NCBI RefSeq assembly: GCF_001458335.1
Contig: NZ_CYTO01000010.1
Coordinates: forward strand, 125,310 to 189,309
Origin: Cognatishimia activa
GTDB taxonomy: Bacteria; Pseudomonadota; Alphaproteobacteria; Rhodobacterales; Rhodobacteraceae
DNA: 64,000 bases
Reading direction: 5' to 3'
The translations under genes and the position numbers were made by a program. Below the pieces are notes generated by a model. The model saw nothing but the letters and a program-made list of their open reading frames with translations. It was not told the origin of the DNA and made no database searches. Positions 27,112 through 35,964 of the stretch are shown one piece after another. Within the stretch, counting starts at the first letter, position 1; every line of letters starts with the position of its first letter.

Positions 27112-27953
27112 TCATTGATAGCCACCACCATTTTTGGAACCCAGAAGAACGCGATTATTATTGGATGGGTGGTGACGTGCTTGCGCCGATCCGTCGGCCG
27201 ATCGGCCCCGAAGACATGCGCCCGCATCTGCAGGCGAAAGGTGTTGAAGGAACGATCATCGTGCAGACCGTTCCAACAGTCGAAGAAACAGAGGAGTTTC
27301 TGGCGACTGCGGCGGCAACGGATTTTGTCAAAGGGGTCATTGGATGGGTGGACCTGCAAGACCCAAAAGTGCACCGCGTTCTGGCCGAGATCTTGTCTGG
27401 TCCCCATGGGCACTATCTCAAAGGCATTCGCCATCAGGCCCATGACGAAGAAGACAAAAGTTGGCTGGCGCGTCCCGAAGTGATCCAAGGCATCAAGGCC
27501 TGTGGAGATGCCGGGCTGGTCTATGATCTGCTGCCGAAAGAGCCTGAACTGCCGTCTTGCATCACATGTGTCGATGCGTTGCCCGACGTTCAGTTCGTGC
27601 TTGATCACATCGCCAAACCCCGCATTGCAGAAGGCGCGCTTGAGCCTTGGGTGGATCTCGTGTCTGAACTCGCCAAACGCCCCAACGTGGCATGCAAGCT
27701 TTCCGGCATGGTGACCGAAGCGGATTGGGAGAACTGGACCGTCGATCATCTGCGCCAATATGCCAATGTGATCTTGGAAGTGTTTGGCCCGGACCGCGTG
27801 ATGTTTGGCTCTGACTGGCCGGTGTGTCTGCTGGCTGGCGACTACGCGGATATCTTTGAGGCTGCCCAAAGCCTGACCGGCACGTTGTCGCCAGAAGATC
27901 AACGCAAAGTGTTCGGGCAAAACGCCGCCCGGATTTATCGACTTGATGTGTAA
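27108..27953 (+). CDS. Amidohydrolase-family sugar lactonase
   Basis: A 281-residue TIM-barrel hydrolase of the amidohydrolase_2 group that includes L-fucono-1,5-lactonase and L-rhamnono-lactonase. The N-terminal metal motif is IIDSHHHFWNPEERDYYWM, the barrel continues with ILSGPHGHYLKGIRHQAHD, FVLDHIAKPRI and ACKLSGMVTEADW, and the last Asp is in VMFGSDWPVCLL. It would open the lactone made by the two reductases to an aldonate. ATG 27108 overlaps the previous stop as ATGA. Confidence 0.87.
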   Translation: MIIDSHHHFWNPEERDYYWMGGDVLAPIRRPIGPEDMRPHLQAKGVEGTIIVQTVPTVEETEEFLATAAATDFVKGVIGWVDLQDPKVHRVLAEILSGPHGHYLKGIRHQAHDEEDKSWLARPEVIQGIKACGDAGLVYDLLPKEPELPSCITCVDALPDVQFVLDHIAKPRIAEGALEPWVDLVSELAKRPNVACKLSGMVTEADWENWTVDHLRQYANVILEVFGPDRVMFGSDWPVCLLAGDYADIFEAAQSLTGTLSPEDQRKVFGQNAARIYRLDV

Positions 27954-28008
27954 CTGAATGCGACGCGGCCCGGGACCCTGGGCCGTATCCACCTCAGTGG
28001 AGAGAAAA

Positions 28009-29127
28009 ATGACCACCGAAACCTATGTGTTGCGCCTTTGGTGCAATCAGACCGACGGCCCGATCGTGGCGACCGTGCGCGACGGCACTGTGTATGACAT
28101 CACCTCTAAAACCGCGCCGCTGGTCAGTGACATTTTCGAAATGGATGACCCGCTGACTTTCGTGAAAAGCCAATCGGGAAGGGCAGTGGCCCAGCTTGAC
28201 GAGGTTTTGAGCGGGACAGCAAAAACAGTAAAACTGCTCGCCCCGTGCGACACGCAAGCGATCAAGGCCGCTGGCGTGACTTTTGTCGCCTCCATGGTAG
28301 AGCGGGTGATCGAAGAACGCGCCGCGGGAGATGCACAATTGGCGGATCAGATCCGTCAGCAGGTTACGGAAGCGATTGGCGCTAACCTGAAGGACATTCA
28401 GCCGGGATCAGTGCTGGCCGAGAAAGCCAAACAAGCGCTCATGGCACAGGATCTTTGGAGCCAGTATCTTGAGGTGGGCATTGGGCCTGATGCAGAAATC
28501 TTTTCGAAATCCCAATCCTTGTCCGCGGTGGCCCACGGGGACCATGTGGGCCTTCACCCCATGTCCAATTGGAACAACCCAGAGCCAGAGCTTGTCTTGG
28601 CCGTTTCTTCCAAAGGGAAAATCATCGGTGCGACACTCGGAAATGATGTGAACCTAAGGGATGTCGAAGGCCGCTCTGCGCTTTTGTTGTCTAAAGCAAA
28701 AGACAACAACGCTTCCTGCGCGATCGGACCTATGATCCGGCTGTTTGATGACGAGTTCACCCTTGATCAGCTAATGCAGCAAACGCTCACTCTACGCATT
28801 TCCGGAGAAGACGGTTTCGAGCTTTCTGAGACTTGCGAAATGTCGCAAATTAGCCGCGATCCACGCAACTTGGTGATCCAAACAGTGGGCGGGCACCATC
28901 AATATCCGGATGGCTTCATGCTGTTCTTGGGGACGCCTTTCGCTCCGACCAAAGACCGAGGCGCACCGGGCATGGGTTTCACCCATCATATGAATGACGT
29001 GGTGTCCATCTCCACACCATTATTGGGTGAGCTTCGCAATCCAGTAGCGCGATCTAACGACTGCCCACCATGGACCTTCGGTCCACGCGCCTTGATGCGC
29101 AACCTTGCGGCCCGCGGCCTGATCTAA
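28009..29127 (+). CDS. FAH-family enzyme, probable 2-keto-3-deoxy-aldonate dehydratase or hydrolase
   Basis: A 372-residue fumarylacetoacetate hydrolase-fold protein of the longer AraD1-like type (COG3970-like from memory). Metal ligands are seen in NWNNPEPELVLAVSSKG and GNDVNLRDVEGRSALLLSKA; a conserved tail includes GTPFAPTKDRGAPGMGFTHH and NDCPPWTFGPRALMRNL. Relatives dehydrate 2-keto-3-deoxy-pentonate to ketoglutarate semialdehyde, or hydrolyse diketo-deoxy-fuconate. The ketoglutarate-semialdehyde-type dehydrogenase next door favours the first. ATG 28009 follows TGGAGAG. Confidence 0.8.
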   Translation: MTTETYVLRLWCNQTDGPIVATVRDGTVYDITSKTAPLVSDIFEMDDPLTFVKSQSGRAVAQLDEVLSGTAKTVKLLAPCDTQAIKAAGVTFVASMVERVIEERAAGDAQLADQIRQQVTEAIGANLKDIQPGSVLAEKAKQALMAQDLWSQYLEVGIGPDAEIFSKSQSLSAVAHGDHVGLHPMSNWNNPEPELVLAVSSKGKIIGATLGNDVNLRDVEGRSALLLSKAKDNNASCAIGPMIRLFDDEFTLDQLMQQTLTLRISGEDGFELSETCEMSQISRDPRNLVIQTVGGHHQYPDGFMLFLGTPFAPTKDRGAPGMGFTHHMNDVVSISTPLLGELRNPVARSNDCPPWTFGPRALMRNLAARGLI

Positions 29128-29181
29128 CTTTCCTTCTTTTTCATGTGCGCCTTTTTGAGCGCCAAGACACGAGACCTTCTG

Positions 29182-30618
29182 ATGACTGAACAATTCAAAA
29201 ACCTGATCAACGGCGAATGGAAGGCCGAAACCTTCAAAGCCAATATCAACCCGTCTGACACAAATGACGTAATCGGCGAATACGGCCACGCAACGGAAGC
29301 GGACGCTCTTGAGGCAATCGCGGCGGCGAAAGCGGCCTCGGAAGACTGGGGTAAGTCAGGCATCCTGCAGCGCCATGCGGTTTTGCGCAAAGCAGCAGAT
29401 GAAATCCTAGAGCGCAAAGAAGAACTCGGCGCGCTGCTGTCGCGTGAAGAGGGCAAAACCCTCGCTGAAGGGATTGGTGAAACCATCCGGGCGTCGCAGG
29501 TGTTTGATTTCTTCGCCGGTGAAGCCCTGCGTTTGGCTGGCGATACCATTCCTTCCGTGCGGCCGGGCATTGGCGTTGAGATCACCCGCGAGCCGGTAGG
29601 TGTTGTGGGCATCATAACCCCTTGGAACTTCCCGATTGCGATCCCCGCATGGAAAATCGCTCCAGCGCTTTGTTATGGCAATACGGTGGTGTTTAAGCCT
29701 GCCGATCTGGTCCCAGGCAGCGCCTGGGCCATCGTCGATATTCTGCACCGCGCTGGGCTGCCGGATGGAGTTCTGAACCTCGTTATGGGTAAGGGGTCCG
29801 TTGTCGGGCAAGCGATGCTTGATAGCCCAGATATCAATGCGATCACTTTCACTGGTTCCGTCGGCACCGGTCAGCGCGTGGCAGCGGCGTCGGTCAAACA
29901 CATGCGCAAATTCCAGTTGGAAATGGGCGGCAAGAACCCTCTCGTGGTTCTGGATGATGCGGATCTGGAGAATGCTGTCGAATGTGCCCTAAATGGCGCG
30001 TTCTATTCCACAGGCCAACGTTGCACCGCGTCCTCTCGTTTGATTGTGACCGAAGGAATTCACGACCGCTTTGTGGCCCGTCTGATCGAGCGTCTGGGAG
30101 AGACAAGCATCGGTGACGCTCGTGGGGAAGGGGTGCACATTGGTCCTGTTGTGGACCAATCCCAGCTTGACCAAGACCTGTCCTATGTGGCGATCGGTCA
30201 GGAAGAGGGTGCGACACTTGCCTTTGGCGGCGATGTGGTTTCTGCGAACACACCCGGTTTCTACATGCGTCCGGCTTTGTTCACAGATTGCACCAATGAC
30301 ATGCGCATTTGCCAAGAAGAGATCTTTGGTCCGGTGGCAGGCGTCATCAAAGCCAAGGACTATGACGAAGCTCTGGCTTTGGCGAATGACACGGAATTTG
30401 GTCTTTCTGCGGGGATTTGCACTGAAAGCCTAAAGCGCGCGACCCATTTCAAACGCAATTCTAAGGCTGGGATGGTGATGGTGAACGTCCCAACTGCAGG
30501 CGTGGATTTTCACGTGCCATTTGGTGGCTCCAAAGGCTCAAGCTTTGGTCCGCGCGAACAGGGTCGGTACGCCGCTGAGTTCTTTACAACCGTGAAGACA
30601 GCCTATACCGCAGCTTGA
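29182..30618 (+). CDS. Aldehyde dehydrogenase, 2-ketoglutarate semialdehyde type
   Basis: A 478-residue NAD(P)-dependent aldehyde dehydrogenase. Motifs: GVVGIITPWNFPIAIPAWK, the glycine motif FTGSVGTGQRVAAAS, the general base Glu in FQLEMGGKNPLVVLDD and the catalytic Cys in STGQRCTASSRLIV. The tail VNVPTAGVDFHVPFGGSKGS followed by FGPREQGRYAAEFFTTVKTA matches what I know of ketoglutarate semialdehyde dehydrogenases (YcbD/KGSADH). It would deliver 2-oxoglutarate to the TCA cycle as the last step of the operon's pathway. ATG 29182 is used rather than the upstream in-frame 29143. Confidence 0.87.
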   Translation: MTEQFKNLINGEWKAETFKANINPSDTNDVIGEYGHATEADALEAIAAAKAASEDWGKSGILQRHAVLRKAADEILERKEELGALLSREEGKTLAEGIGETIRASQVFDFFAGEALRLAGDTIPSVRPGIGVEITREPVGVVGIITPWNFPIAIPAWKIAPALCYGNTVVFKPADLVPGSAWAIVDILHRAGLPDGVLNLVMGKGSVVGQAMLDSPDINAITFTGSVGTGQRVAAASVKHMRKFQLEMGGKNPLVVLDDADLENAVECALNGAFYSTGQRCTASSRLIVTEGIHDRFVARLIERLGETSIGDARGEGVHIGPVVDQSQLDQDLSYVAIGQEEGATLAFGGDVVSANTPGFYMRPALFTDCTNDMRICQEEIFGPVAGVIKAKDYDEALALANDTEFGLSAGICTESLKRATHFKRNSKAGMVMVNVPTAGVDFHVPFGGSKGSSFGPREQGRYAAEFFTTVKTAYTAA

Positions 30619-30648
30619 GTTTTAGCGCTAACACTTGCGAGGCCACCC

Positions 30649-31761
30649 ATGCCCAAGCTTTTTGGAAAGTCCCTCACTCGGGCAGAGTTGAACACCTATT
30701 GCAGTGATCCTTCACTGCTGTTTGGCGTGGATCAGTTCACCTTTCAGGATGGCCCAGAGCGCGGCGTGCGCATGTTGCGGTTTCGCACCGGTGGCGGGCT
30801 GGAATTTGACGTTATTCTGGATCGGGCCATGGATATCGCGTCCATGCGCCACGGTGGAGTGCCAGTTGGCTGGCATGGTCCCGCTGGCTTCCGACATGGG
30901 GCCTATCATGAGCCGGAAGGTGAAGACGGCCTTGGATGGGCGCGTTCCGCTTCGGGCTTGGTCAGCACTTGTGGTCTGGATCACATCCATGCTCCGGTCG
31001 AGGATACGGCGGATCACTATCACTATGACCTAAAGGACCGGGTTGCGCATAAATTACATGGCCGTATTTCTTTTGCGCCAGCGCGGCTTCGCTCATACGG
31101 CGTTGAATGGTCTGGCGATGAGGCTGTGATCTTTGCTGAGGCTGAGATACGCCAGGCTGCTCTGTTTGGGGAACAACTTAGCCTCATCCGGCGGATTGAG
31201 GCCGATGTGGGTGGGCAGACCATTCGCCAAACAGACACGGTCACCAATATCGGTTTTGACCCGACGCCTCACGCCATTCTTTATCACGTAAACCTCGGGT
31301 ATCCTGTGCTAGATGAGGGTACCGAACTTTGGGCCGACATCCGTTCCACCCCTTGGACGTTGCGGGACGGCGATCCGATCATCCATGGCAAGCCTTCTGC
31401 GCCATATGAACAACGGGTTTATGAACACGATGTTGCAGCAGGCGCCGACGGAATGGTGTCTGTTGCACTTGCAAACCAATCATTCGTTTCGCCGCAGCAT
31501 GGGAGCGGGTTGGCGTTTGAATTGTCTTATGATTCAAATACTTTACCCGCTTTCTTCCAATGGCAATATTTCCAATCCGGCAACTATGTGACGGCGATCG
31601 AACCTTGCTCAACCCACGCCGGTTCCCGCGCAGATTGGCTTGCGAAAGGTGAGATGCCCATGCTGGCCCATGGTGAGTCTCGCACTTACCAGCTGGCGAT
31701 GACATGCCATGTCGGAGAGGGCGCGCTAAACGATCTCAAAGCGCGCCTCATGCCAGCTTAG
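30649..31761 (+). CDS. DUF4432 aldose 1-epimerase-like protein
   Basis: A 370-residue protein of the DUF4432 family, which has the galactose-mutarotase beta-sandwich. Visible features: FDVILDRAMDIASMRHGGVP, GFRHGAYHEPEGEDGLGWA, STCGLDHIHAP, HGRISFAPARLRSYGVEW, HAILYHVNLGYPVLDEGTEL and FFQWQYFQSGNYVTAIEPC. It probably interconverts sugar anomers, supplying the form the reductases use. It is the last gene of the sugar operon, 30 bases after the dehydrogenase, and its stop overlaps that of the convergent EEP gene by 4 bases. Confidence 0.85.
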   Translation: MPKLFGKSLTRAELNTYCSDPSLLFGVDQFTFQDGPERGVRMLRFRTGGGLEFDVILDRAMDIASMRHGGVPVGWHGPAGFRHGAYHEPEGEDGLGWARSASGLVSTCGLDHIHAPVEDTADHYHYDLKDRVAHKLHGRISFAPARLRSYGVEWSGDEAVIFAEAEIRQAALFGEQLSLIRRIEADVGGQTIRQTDTVTNIGFDPTPHAILYHVNLGYPVLDEGTELWADIRSTPWTLRDGDPIIHGKPSAPYEQRVYEHDVAAGADGMVSVALANQSFVSPQHGSGLAFELSYDSNTLPAFFQWQYFQSGNYVTAIEPCSTHAGSRADWLAKGEMPMLAHGESRTYQLAMTCHVGEGALNDLKARLMPA

Positions 31762-32666
31762 GTCGTCGACACTTCGAAAATGAGCGGCGCGTGGTCTGAG
31801 AAGCGTTCAATCCAATCGTCCTGTGCCGCTTCGCTGGCCTCTTCGGCCCAGCCGCCAACACGGACGTCTTCGCCACCCGTTGGTGTGAACGTCAAGTTGT
31901 CGGTTGCGTAGACCGCATCCAAGAGTGCGGGCACATAGCTTGAATCTGAGCCGCCATTATAGGTCATCGGGCGCGGCACATAGGGGATGTTCAGCTCGTC
32001 GGCTTCGTCGGTGTAATGATCTTCATACTTGCTTGGAATCACTTGGGGCAGGGTCATGGTTTTGCGATCAAGCCCCTGTCTGCCAAGGATTTTGTCGAAG
32101 CGCTCGATTTCCTCATAGTTGACAAAGTCCTTATCTGAATAGGTGAGGTTCATACCCATGAAATTCAGATCGCCCAGAAGGACCATTTTACAGCCACCTT
32201 CTGTTTCATGCTTCTCATCATACTTTTTCTTTAGTTTTTTGACGTGATCAAACATCGCGTCGCGCAGGCCGAAACCCTCTGGTGTCGAACTACTTTTGAA
32301 ATGCGAAAACAGGAAATAGAGGTCATCTTTGCCGGTGCCATCATGAAGGTTTAGCCAGGCGGCCGGCCGAAGATAAGGATTGTTCTTCTTAAACTGATCT
32401 TTTTGGATTGTGAGATTTCCCAGTCCCGGCCGCACAGAGGTCAGGATTTGCTGGGAATTGTCGCCGCGGGTCACGAACTGCGAATGGTTCGGGAAAGCAT
32501 CTTTGAATGCGTCTTCGACATCGTCGCTTTCCACTTCGATCAGACCAAAAACATCCGGGTCTTCTTGTTTGATGACGTCGATCACACGCTTCAATCGGTC
32601 CTTTCTTGCGCCGGATTTCTTTCCCGTGAAATGTTCGACATTCCAGCTAAGCACTTTAACTTTCAT
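31758..32666 (-). CDS. Endonuclease/exonuclease/phosphatase-family protein
   Basis: A 302-residue EEP-superfamily protein without signal peptide. Motifs: VKVLSWNVEHFTGKKSGARK (Asn), DVFGLIEVESDD (metal-binding Glu), FLFSHFKSSSTPEGFGLRDA, MVLLGDLNFMGMNL (Asp/Asn pair) and FSDHAPLIFEV at the end. It is a metal-dependent phosphodiesterase or phosphatase; DNA, RNA or lipid substrates are all possible. The start has GGGAGGA 6 bases upstream. It is lysine- and aspartate-rich compared with its neighbours. Confidence 0.82.
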   Translation of the reverse strand: MKVKVLSWNVEHFTGKKSGARKDRLKRVIDVIKQEDPDVFGLIEVESDDVEDAFKDAFPNHSQFVTRGDNSQQILTSVRPGLGNLTIQKDQFKKNNPYLRPAAWLNLHDGTGKDDLYFLFSHFKSSSTPEGFGLRDAMFDHVKKLKKKYDEKHETEGGCKMVLLGDLNFMGMNLTYSDKDFVNYEEIERFDKILGRQGLDRKTMTLPQVIPSKYEDHYTDEADELNIPYVPRPMTYNGGSDSSYVPALLDAVYATDNLTFTPTGGEDVRVGGWAEEASEAAQDDWIERFSDHAPLIFEVSTT

Positions 32667-32811
32667 AAAAAATCCTCCCGAAAATTCAATAAAACTGAAG
32701 CCTAATGGCGTTGTTATGTTGAATCAACTTTGTTGAGTTTCTGTGACATAGAGCGCAACTCCGGATTGTAGGCGGTCAAAAGCGACGTTGCGTCGGCGGT
32801 GCGTATCGAAA

Positions 32812-32840
32812 TTGATTTATTAGACAGGTTAGTCTAGAAA
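32812..32840 (+). promoter_or_regulatory. Probable acuR-acuI promoter with internal operator
   Basis: TTGATT (32812-32817) and TAGAAA (32835-32840) are 17 bases apart. Between and overlapping the -10 lies an inverted repeat TAGAC (32821-32825), 6 bases, GTCTA (32832-32836). A TetR-type dimer bound there would block polymerase. The predicted transcription start coincides with the acuR ATG at 32847. Confidence 0.55.
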
Positions 32841-32846
32841 ATAACT

Positions 32847-33482
32847 ATGACGGCTGCCTCACCATCCACCGAAAAAAGACGCGGACGCCCTAAGCGTGAC
32901 CCGCAAACTGCCGAAGCGCGGCAGAAATTGATCCGCACAGGGCTCATTCATTTGACGGAGCGGGGTTACTCTTCGGTGGGCGTGGACGAGATTTTGAAGG
33001 CATCCGGCGTCCCAAAGGGAAGCTTTTACCATTACTTCCAGAACAAAGCTGACTATGGCAGCCAGTTGATCGACGCCTATAACGACTATTTTATTGGTCG
33101 GCTCGATGAGGCCTTTTCTGACGAGGATTTGACGCCACTCAATCAATTCAGCGCGTTTACTGAAGGAGCTATTGAGCGCATGGCCCACCACGGGTTTCGC
33201 AGGGGCTGCCTTGTTGGAAACCTTGGTCAGGAGATGGGCGCATTGCCTGAAGACTACCGTGCCAAGCTGATTGATGTTCTGTCGCAGTGGGAAACGCATT
33301 CCGCAGACTGCTTAAGCCGGGCACAAGCCCAGGAAGAAATCCCAAAGACCAAAGACCCCAAAGCCCTCGCCAGTTTCTTCTGGATTGGTTGGGAGGGGGC
33401 GGTTTTGCGCGCGAAACTTGAACGCAGCCCGAAACCGCTCACCGACTTCACCGAGACCTTTTTCACCATGTTAACCGCCTGA
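32847..33482 (+). CDS. acuR: TetR-family regulator, AcuR-like
   Basis: A 211-residue TetR repressor: N-terminal HTH with [20 protein letters not shown], then [20 protein letters not shown] and [20 protein letters not shown], and a helical ligand domain ([20 protein letters not shown]). It sits 13 bases upstream of an acrylyl-CoA reductase gene, the arrangement of acuR-acuI in Rhodobacter, where AcuR derepresses with acrylate. No ribosome binding site is visible before the ATG; the message may be leaderless. The name rests on context and general resemblance. Confidence 0.75.
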   Translation: MTAASPSTEKRRGRPKRDPQTAEARQKLIRTGLIHLTERGYSSVGVDEILKASGVPKGSFYHYFQNKADYGSQLIDAYNDYFIGRLDEAFSDEDLTPLNQFSAFTEGAIERMAHHGFRRGCLVGNLGQEMGALPEDYRAKLIDVLSQWETHSADCLSRAQAQEEIPKTKDPKALASFFWIGWEGAVLRAKLERSPKPLTDFTETFFTMLTA

Positions 33483-33495
33483 TCGGAGAACACTC

Positions 33496-34485
33496 ATGTT
33501 CAATGCCATTGTCATCGACAAACCTGAAGATAAACAAACCGTTGCCCTAACACAGATTGGCGAAGACCAGTTGCCTGAAGGTGATGTGCAGGTCGATGTT
33601 GCCTATAGCACGTTGAATTATAAAGATGCTTTGGCTCTGACTGGCTCTGCTCCTATCATTCGTAAGTACCCGCTGACACCGGGTATCGATTTTTCAGGGG
33701 TCGTCACGGAAAGTGCACATGCCGATTTCAAACCCGGTGACCGGGTGGTGCTGAATGGTTGGGGTGTTGGCGAGAAACACTCCGGTGGTTTGGCCGAGAA
33801 GGCGCGAGTCAAAGGTGATTGGCTTGTTAAGCTGCCAGACGGCATGTCATTGCGCCAAGCGATGGTGGTCGGGACCGCTGGCTATACGGCTATGCTTTGC
33901 GTTCTGGCTCTGGAAAACCACGGTATTACGCCTGAGAGCGGCGACGTTGTTGTGACAGGTGCCGCGGGTGGTGTCGGAAGCGTTGCGACGGCTTTGTTGG
34001 CGGCGAAAGGTTATTCTGTGGCGGCGGTGACTGGGCGTCCGGCGGAAGAGGGTTATCTCAAATCACTTGGGGCCACGTCGATTGTCGATCGTTCGGAGCT
34101 AGAGGGCAAAGTGCGCCCGTTGAATGCAGAACGTTGGGCGGCAGGCATCGATGTGGTGGGCAGCACTATGCTTGCGAACCTACTGGCGGGGATCAAATAC
34201 CGCGGTATTGTTGCCGCTTGTGGACTAGCAGGCGGAATGGATCTGCCAAGTTCTGTAGCCCCCTTCATCTTGCGTGGTGTCACTCTGGCTGGGATTGACA
34301 GTGTGATGTGCCCGAAACCAGAACGCGTCGCCGCATGGGAACGGTTGGCGCAGGATCTGGATATGGGCAAGCTTGCGGATATGGAAACTGAAGTGGCCTT
34401 TGATCAAGTTATTGACGCTGCGCCACAATTTTTGGACGGCAAGGTGCGCGGACGTGTAATCGTCCCGATCAATACCGACCTTTAA
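33496..34485 (+). CDS. acuI: Acrylyl-CoA reductase (NADPH), AcuI/YhdH family
   Basis: A 329-residue medium-chain reductase without the zinc ligands, of the AcuI/YhdH type. Start [18 protein letters not shown], then [52 protein letters not shown], the NADPH motif [20 protein letters not shown] and [20 protein letters not shown]. AcuI reduces toxic acrylyl-CoA to propionyl-CoA, part of DMSP/acrylate and 3-hydroxypropionate metabolism. No DMSP lyase gene is next to it. Its stop abuts the convergent cobF stop with no gap. Confidence 0.9.
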   Translation: MFNAIVIDKPEDKQTVALTQIGEDQLPEGDVQVDVAYSTLNYKDALALTGSAPIIRKYPLTPGIDFSGVVTESAHADFKPGDRVVLNGWGVGEKHSGGLAEKARVKGDWLVKLPDGMSLRQAMVVGTAGYTAMLCVLALENHGITPESGDVVVTGAAGGVGSVATALLAAKGYSVAAVTGRPAEEGYLKSLGATSIVDRSELEGKVRPLNAERWAAGIDVVGSTMLANLLAGIKYRGIVAACGLAGGMDLPSSVAPFILRGVTLAGIDSVMCPKPERVAAWERLAQDLDMGKLADMETEVAFDQVIDAAPQFLDGKVRGRVIVPINTDL

Positions 34486-35241
34486 TCAGGCGCGTTTGCG
34501 CAGCAAGTAGATATCCATAATCCAACCATTGAGCTCCCGCGCTTCGGCGCGGGTGCGAATGATGTCGGCACCAACTTTTGCCAATGGACCTGCTTTCAAG
34601 ATCTGCTGAGGCATGCCCACATAGCCGCCCCACCAGATATCAATGCCTTCTTGATCGATATGTTTGAATGAACACTCCCCGTCCAGCATAACCGCGACAG
34701 CATTGGTGCCATCAGGCCACCCATTTTCACGCAATTGGCGTCCAGTGGTGATCACCACAGGTGCGCCAAGGTCATTCAGCGGAATGCCATGGGCCGCTGT
34801 CAGCATTTGAAGCGACGTAATACCAGGGACAACTTCTACTTTGATATCCAACCCCTGTGCAATCAGCCTGTCTGCAATGCGCAATGTGCTGTCATAAAGC
34901 GATGGATCGCCCCAAACCATCAGCGCGACATTTGCATTTGGTTTCGCGTGTTCAGCGATTAAGCCGCCCCAGATCGAGGCCAAAGCGTCGTGCCATGTAT
35001 TCACCCCATCAAGGTATTTTGGCGTCTTCGCGTCGCGCACGGGGTAATCAAATTCGACGACGCTCGGTGCGGTTTTCAGAACACCAGCCACGATATCTCG
35101 GCGCAGATCAGCGAGCTCTGTCTTCTCGTCCCCTTTACGCGGCAACAGGATCAGATCCGCGCCTTCAAGGGTTTTGATCGCTTGCAGCGTCAGGTGATCT
35201 GGGTTGCCAGATCCGATACCAACAAGAGACAGCGTGATCAT
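34486..35241 (-). CDS. cobF: Precorrin-6A synthase (deacetylating)
   Basis: Aerobic cobalamin pathway: C1 methylation of precorrin-5 with loss of the acetyl fragment. A 251-residue SAM-dependent tetrapyrrole methylase. It begins ITLSLVGIGSGNPDHLTLQA, followed by VALMVWGDPSLYDSTLRIAD, EVVPGITSLQMLTAAHGIP and a C-terminal GGYVGMPQQILKAGPLAKVG. The presence of CobF rather than CbiD marks the oxygen-dependent route. It is last in the - strand cob operon, three bases after cobA. Confidence 0.92.
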   Translation of the reverse strand: MITLSLVGIGSGNPDHLTLQAIKTLEGADLILLPRKGDEKTELADLRRDIVAGVLKTAPSVVEFDYPVRDAKTPKYLDGVNTWHDALASIWGGLIAEHAKPNANVALMVWGDPSLYDSTLRIADRLIAQGLDIKVEVVPGITSLQMLTAAHGIPLNDLGAPVVITTGRQLRENGWPDGTNAVAVMLDGECSFKHIDQEGIDIWWGGYVGMPQQILKAGPLAKVGADIIRTRAEARELNGWIMDIYLLRKRA

Positions 35242-35244
35242 GGC

Positions 35245-35964
35245 TTACGTCTCCGCCAATTCGCCAAAGAGAATTAGGCCCGCCGCAGGGGAAACCTCTT
35301 CACGCAGCTGCGCCGCCAGCTCTTCCATCGTTGTTCGGGTGAGCGTCTGGTCTGAGTGAGTTACATTTTCCGCCAAAAGGGCAGGGCAGTCACGCCGCAG
35401 ACCGGTCTCAAACAGTTTCTCAGCCAGTTCCGGGAAGGTGCGTTTGGGCATAAACAAGACGGTGGTCGCGCCCGGGTCGGCGAGGGACTGCAGGTTCAAA
35501 TCACCGGGCAGGGCTCCCGCCACATCATGGCCGGTGACAAACTGGACACGGCGCGCCACCAAACGACGGGTCAAAGGTATGCCAGCCGCCGCAGCCGCTG
35601 CGCATGCGGACGTGACGCCGGGGATAATTTCATAAGAAATTCCAGCCTCTTTCAGCGCGTCCAGCTCTTCCTCAAGACGGCCGAAAATGCCGCTATCTCC
35701 GGACTTTAGCCGCACCACATGGGCACCCGTTTTGGCATAGTCCACAAGCAACTGGCTCACATGGTTTTGTTTCGGCGATGGCCGGCCAGCGCGTTTGCCA
35801 ACGCCCACCAAATCGGCCTCTGGTCCCGCATGCTCCAAAATGGGTCCGGAACTCAGGTCATCAAACAGAATGGCGTCGGCTTTTTTCAACCGATCGACGG
35901 CCTTCACCGTCAAAAGCTCTGGATCGCCCGGTCCCGAGCTGACGAAGCTGACAAATCCGCTCAT
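35245..35964 (-). CDS. cobA: Uroporphyrinogen-III C-methyltransferase (SUMT)
   Basis: Converts uroporphyrinogen III to precorrin-2 with two SAM. It has 239 residues and no siroheme (CysG) fusion. Motifs: FVSSGPGDPELLTVKAVDRL, AILFDDLSSG, VGKRAGRPSPKQNHVSQLLV, VVRLKSGDSGIFGRLEEEL, YEIIPGVTSACAAAAAAGIP and the terminal LILFGELAE. It would commit tetrapyrrole to B12 rather than heme. ATG 35964 overlaps the cobB stop in ATGA, so it is co-translated. Confidence 0.93.
   Translation of the reverse strand: MSGFVSFVSSGPGDPELLTVKAVDRLKKADAILFDDLSSGPILEHAGPEADLVGVGKRAGRPSPKQNHVSQLLVDYAKTGAHVVRLKSGDSGIFGRLEEELDALKEAGISYEIIPGVTSACAAAAAAGIPLTRRLVARRVQFVTGHDVAGALPGDLNLQSLADPGATTVLFMPKRTFPELAEKLFETGLRRDCPALLAENVTHSDQTLTRTTMEELAAQLREEVSPAAGLILFGELAET

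Noticed and set aside
27090..28016. A 308-codon open frame on the - strand opposite the lactonase
   Set aside because: Antisense shadow of a motif-confirmed amidohydrolase; no recognisable domain.
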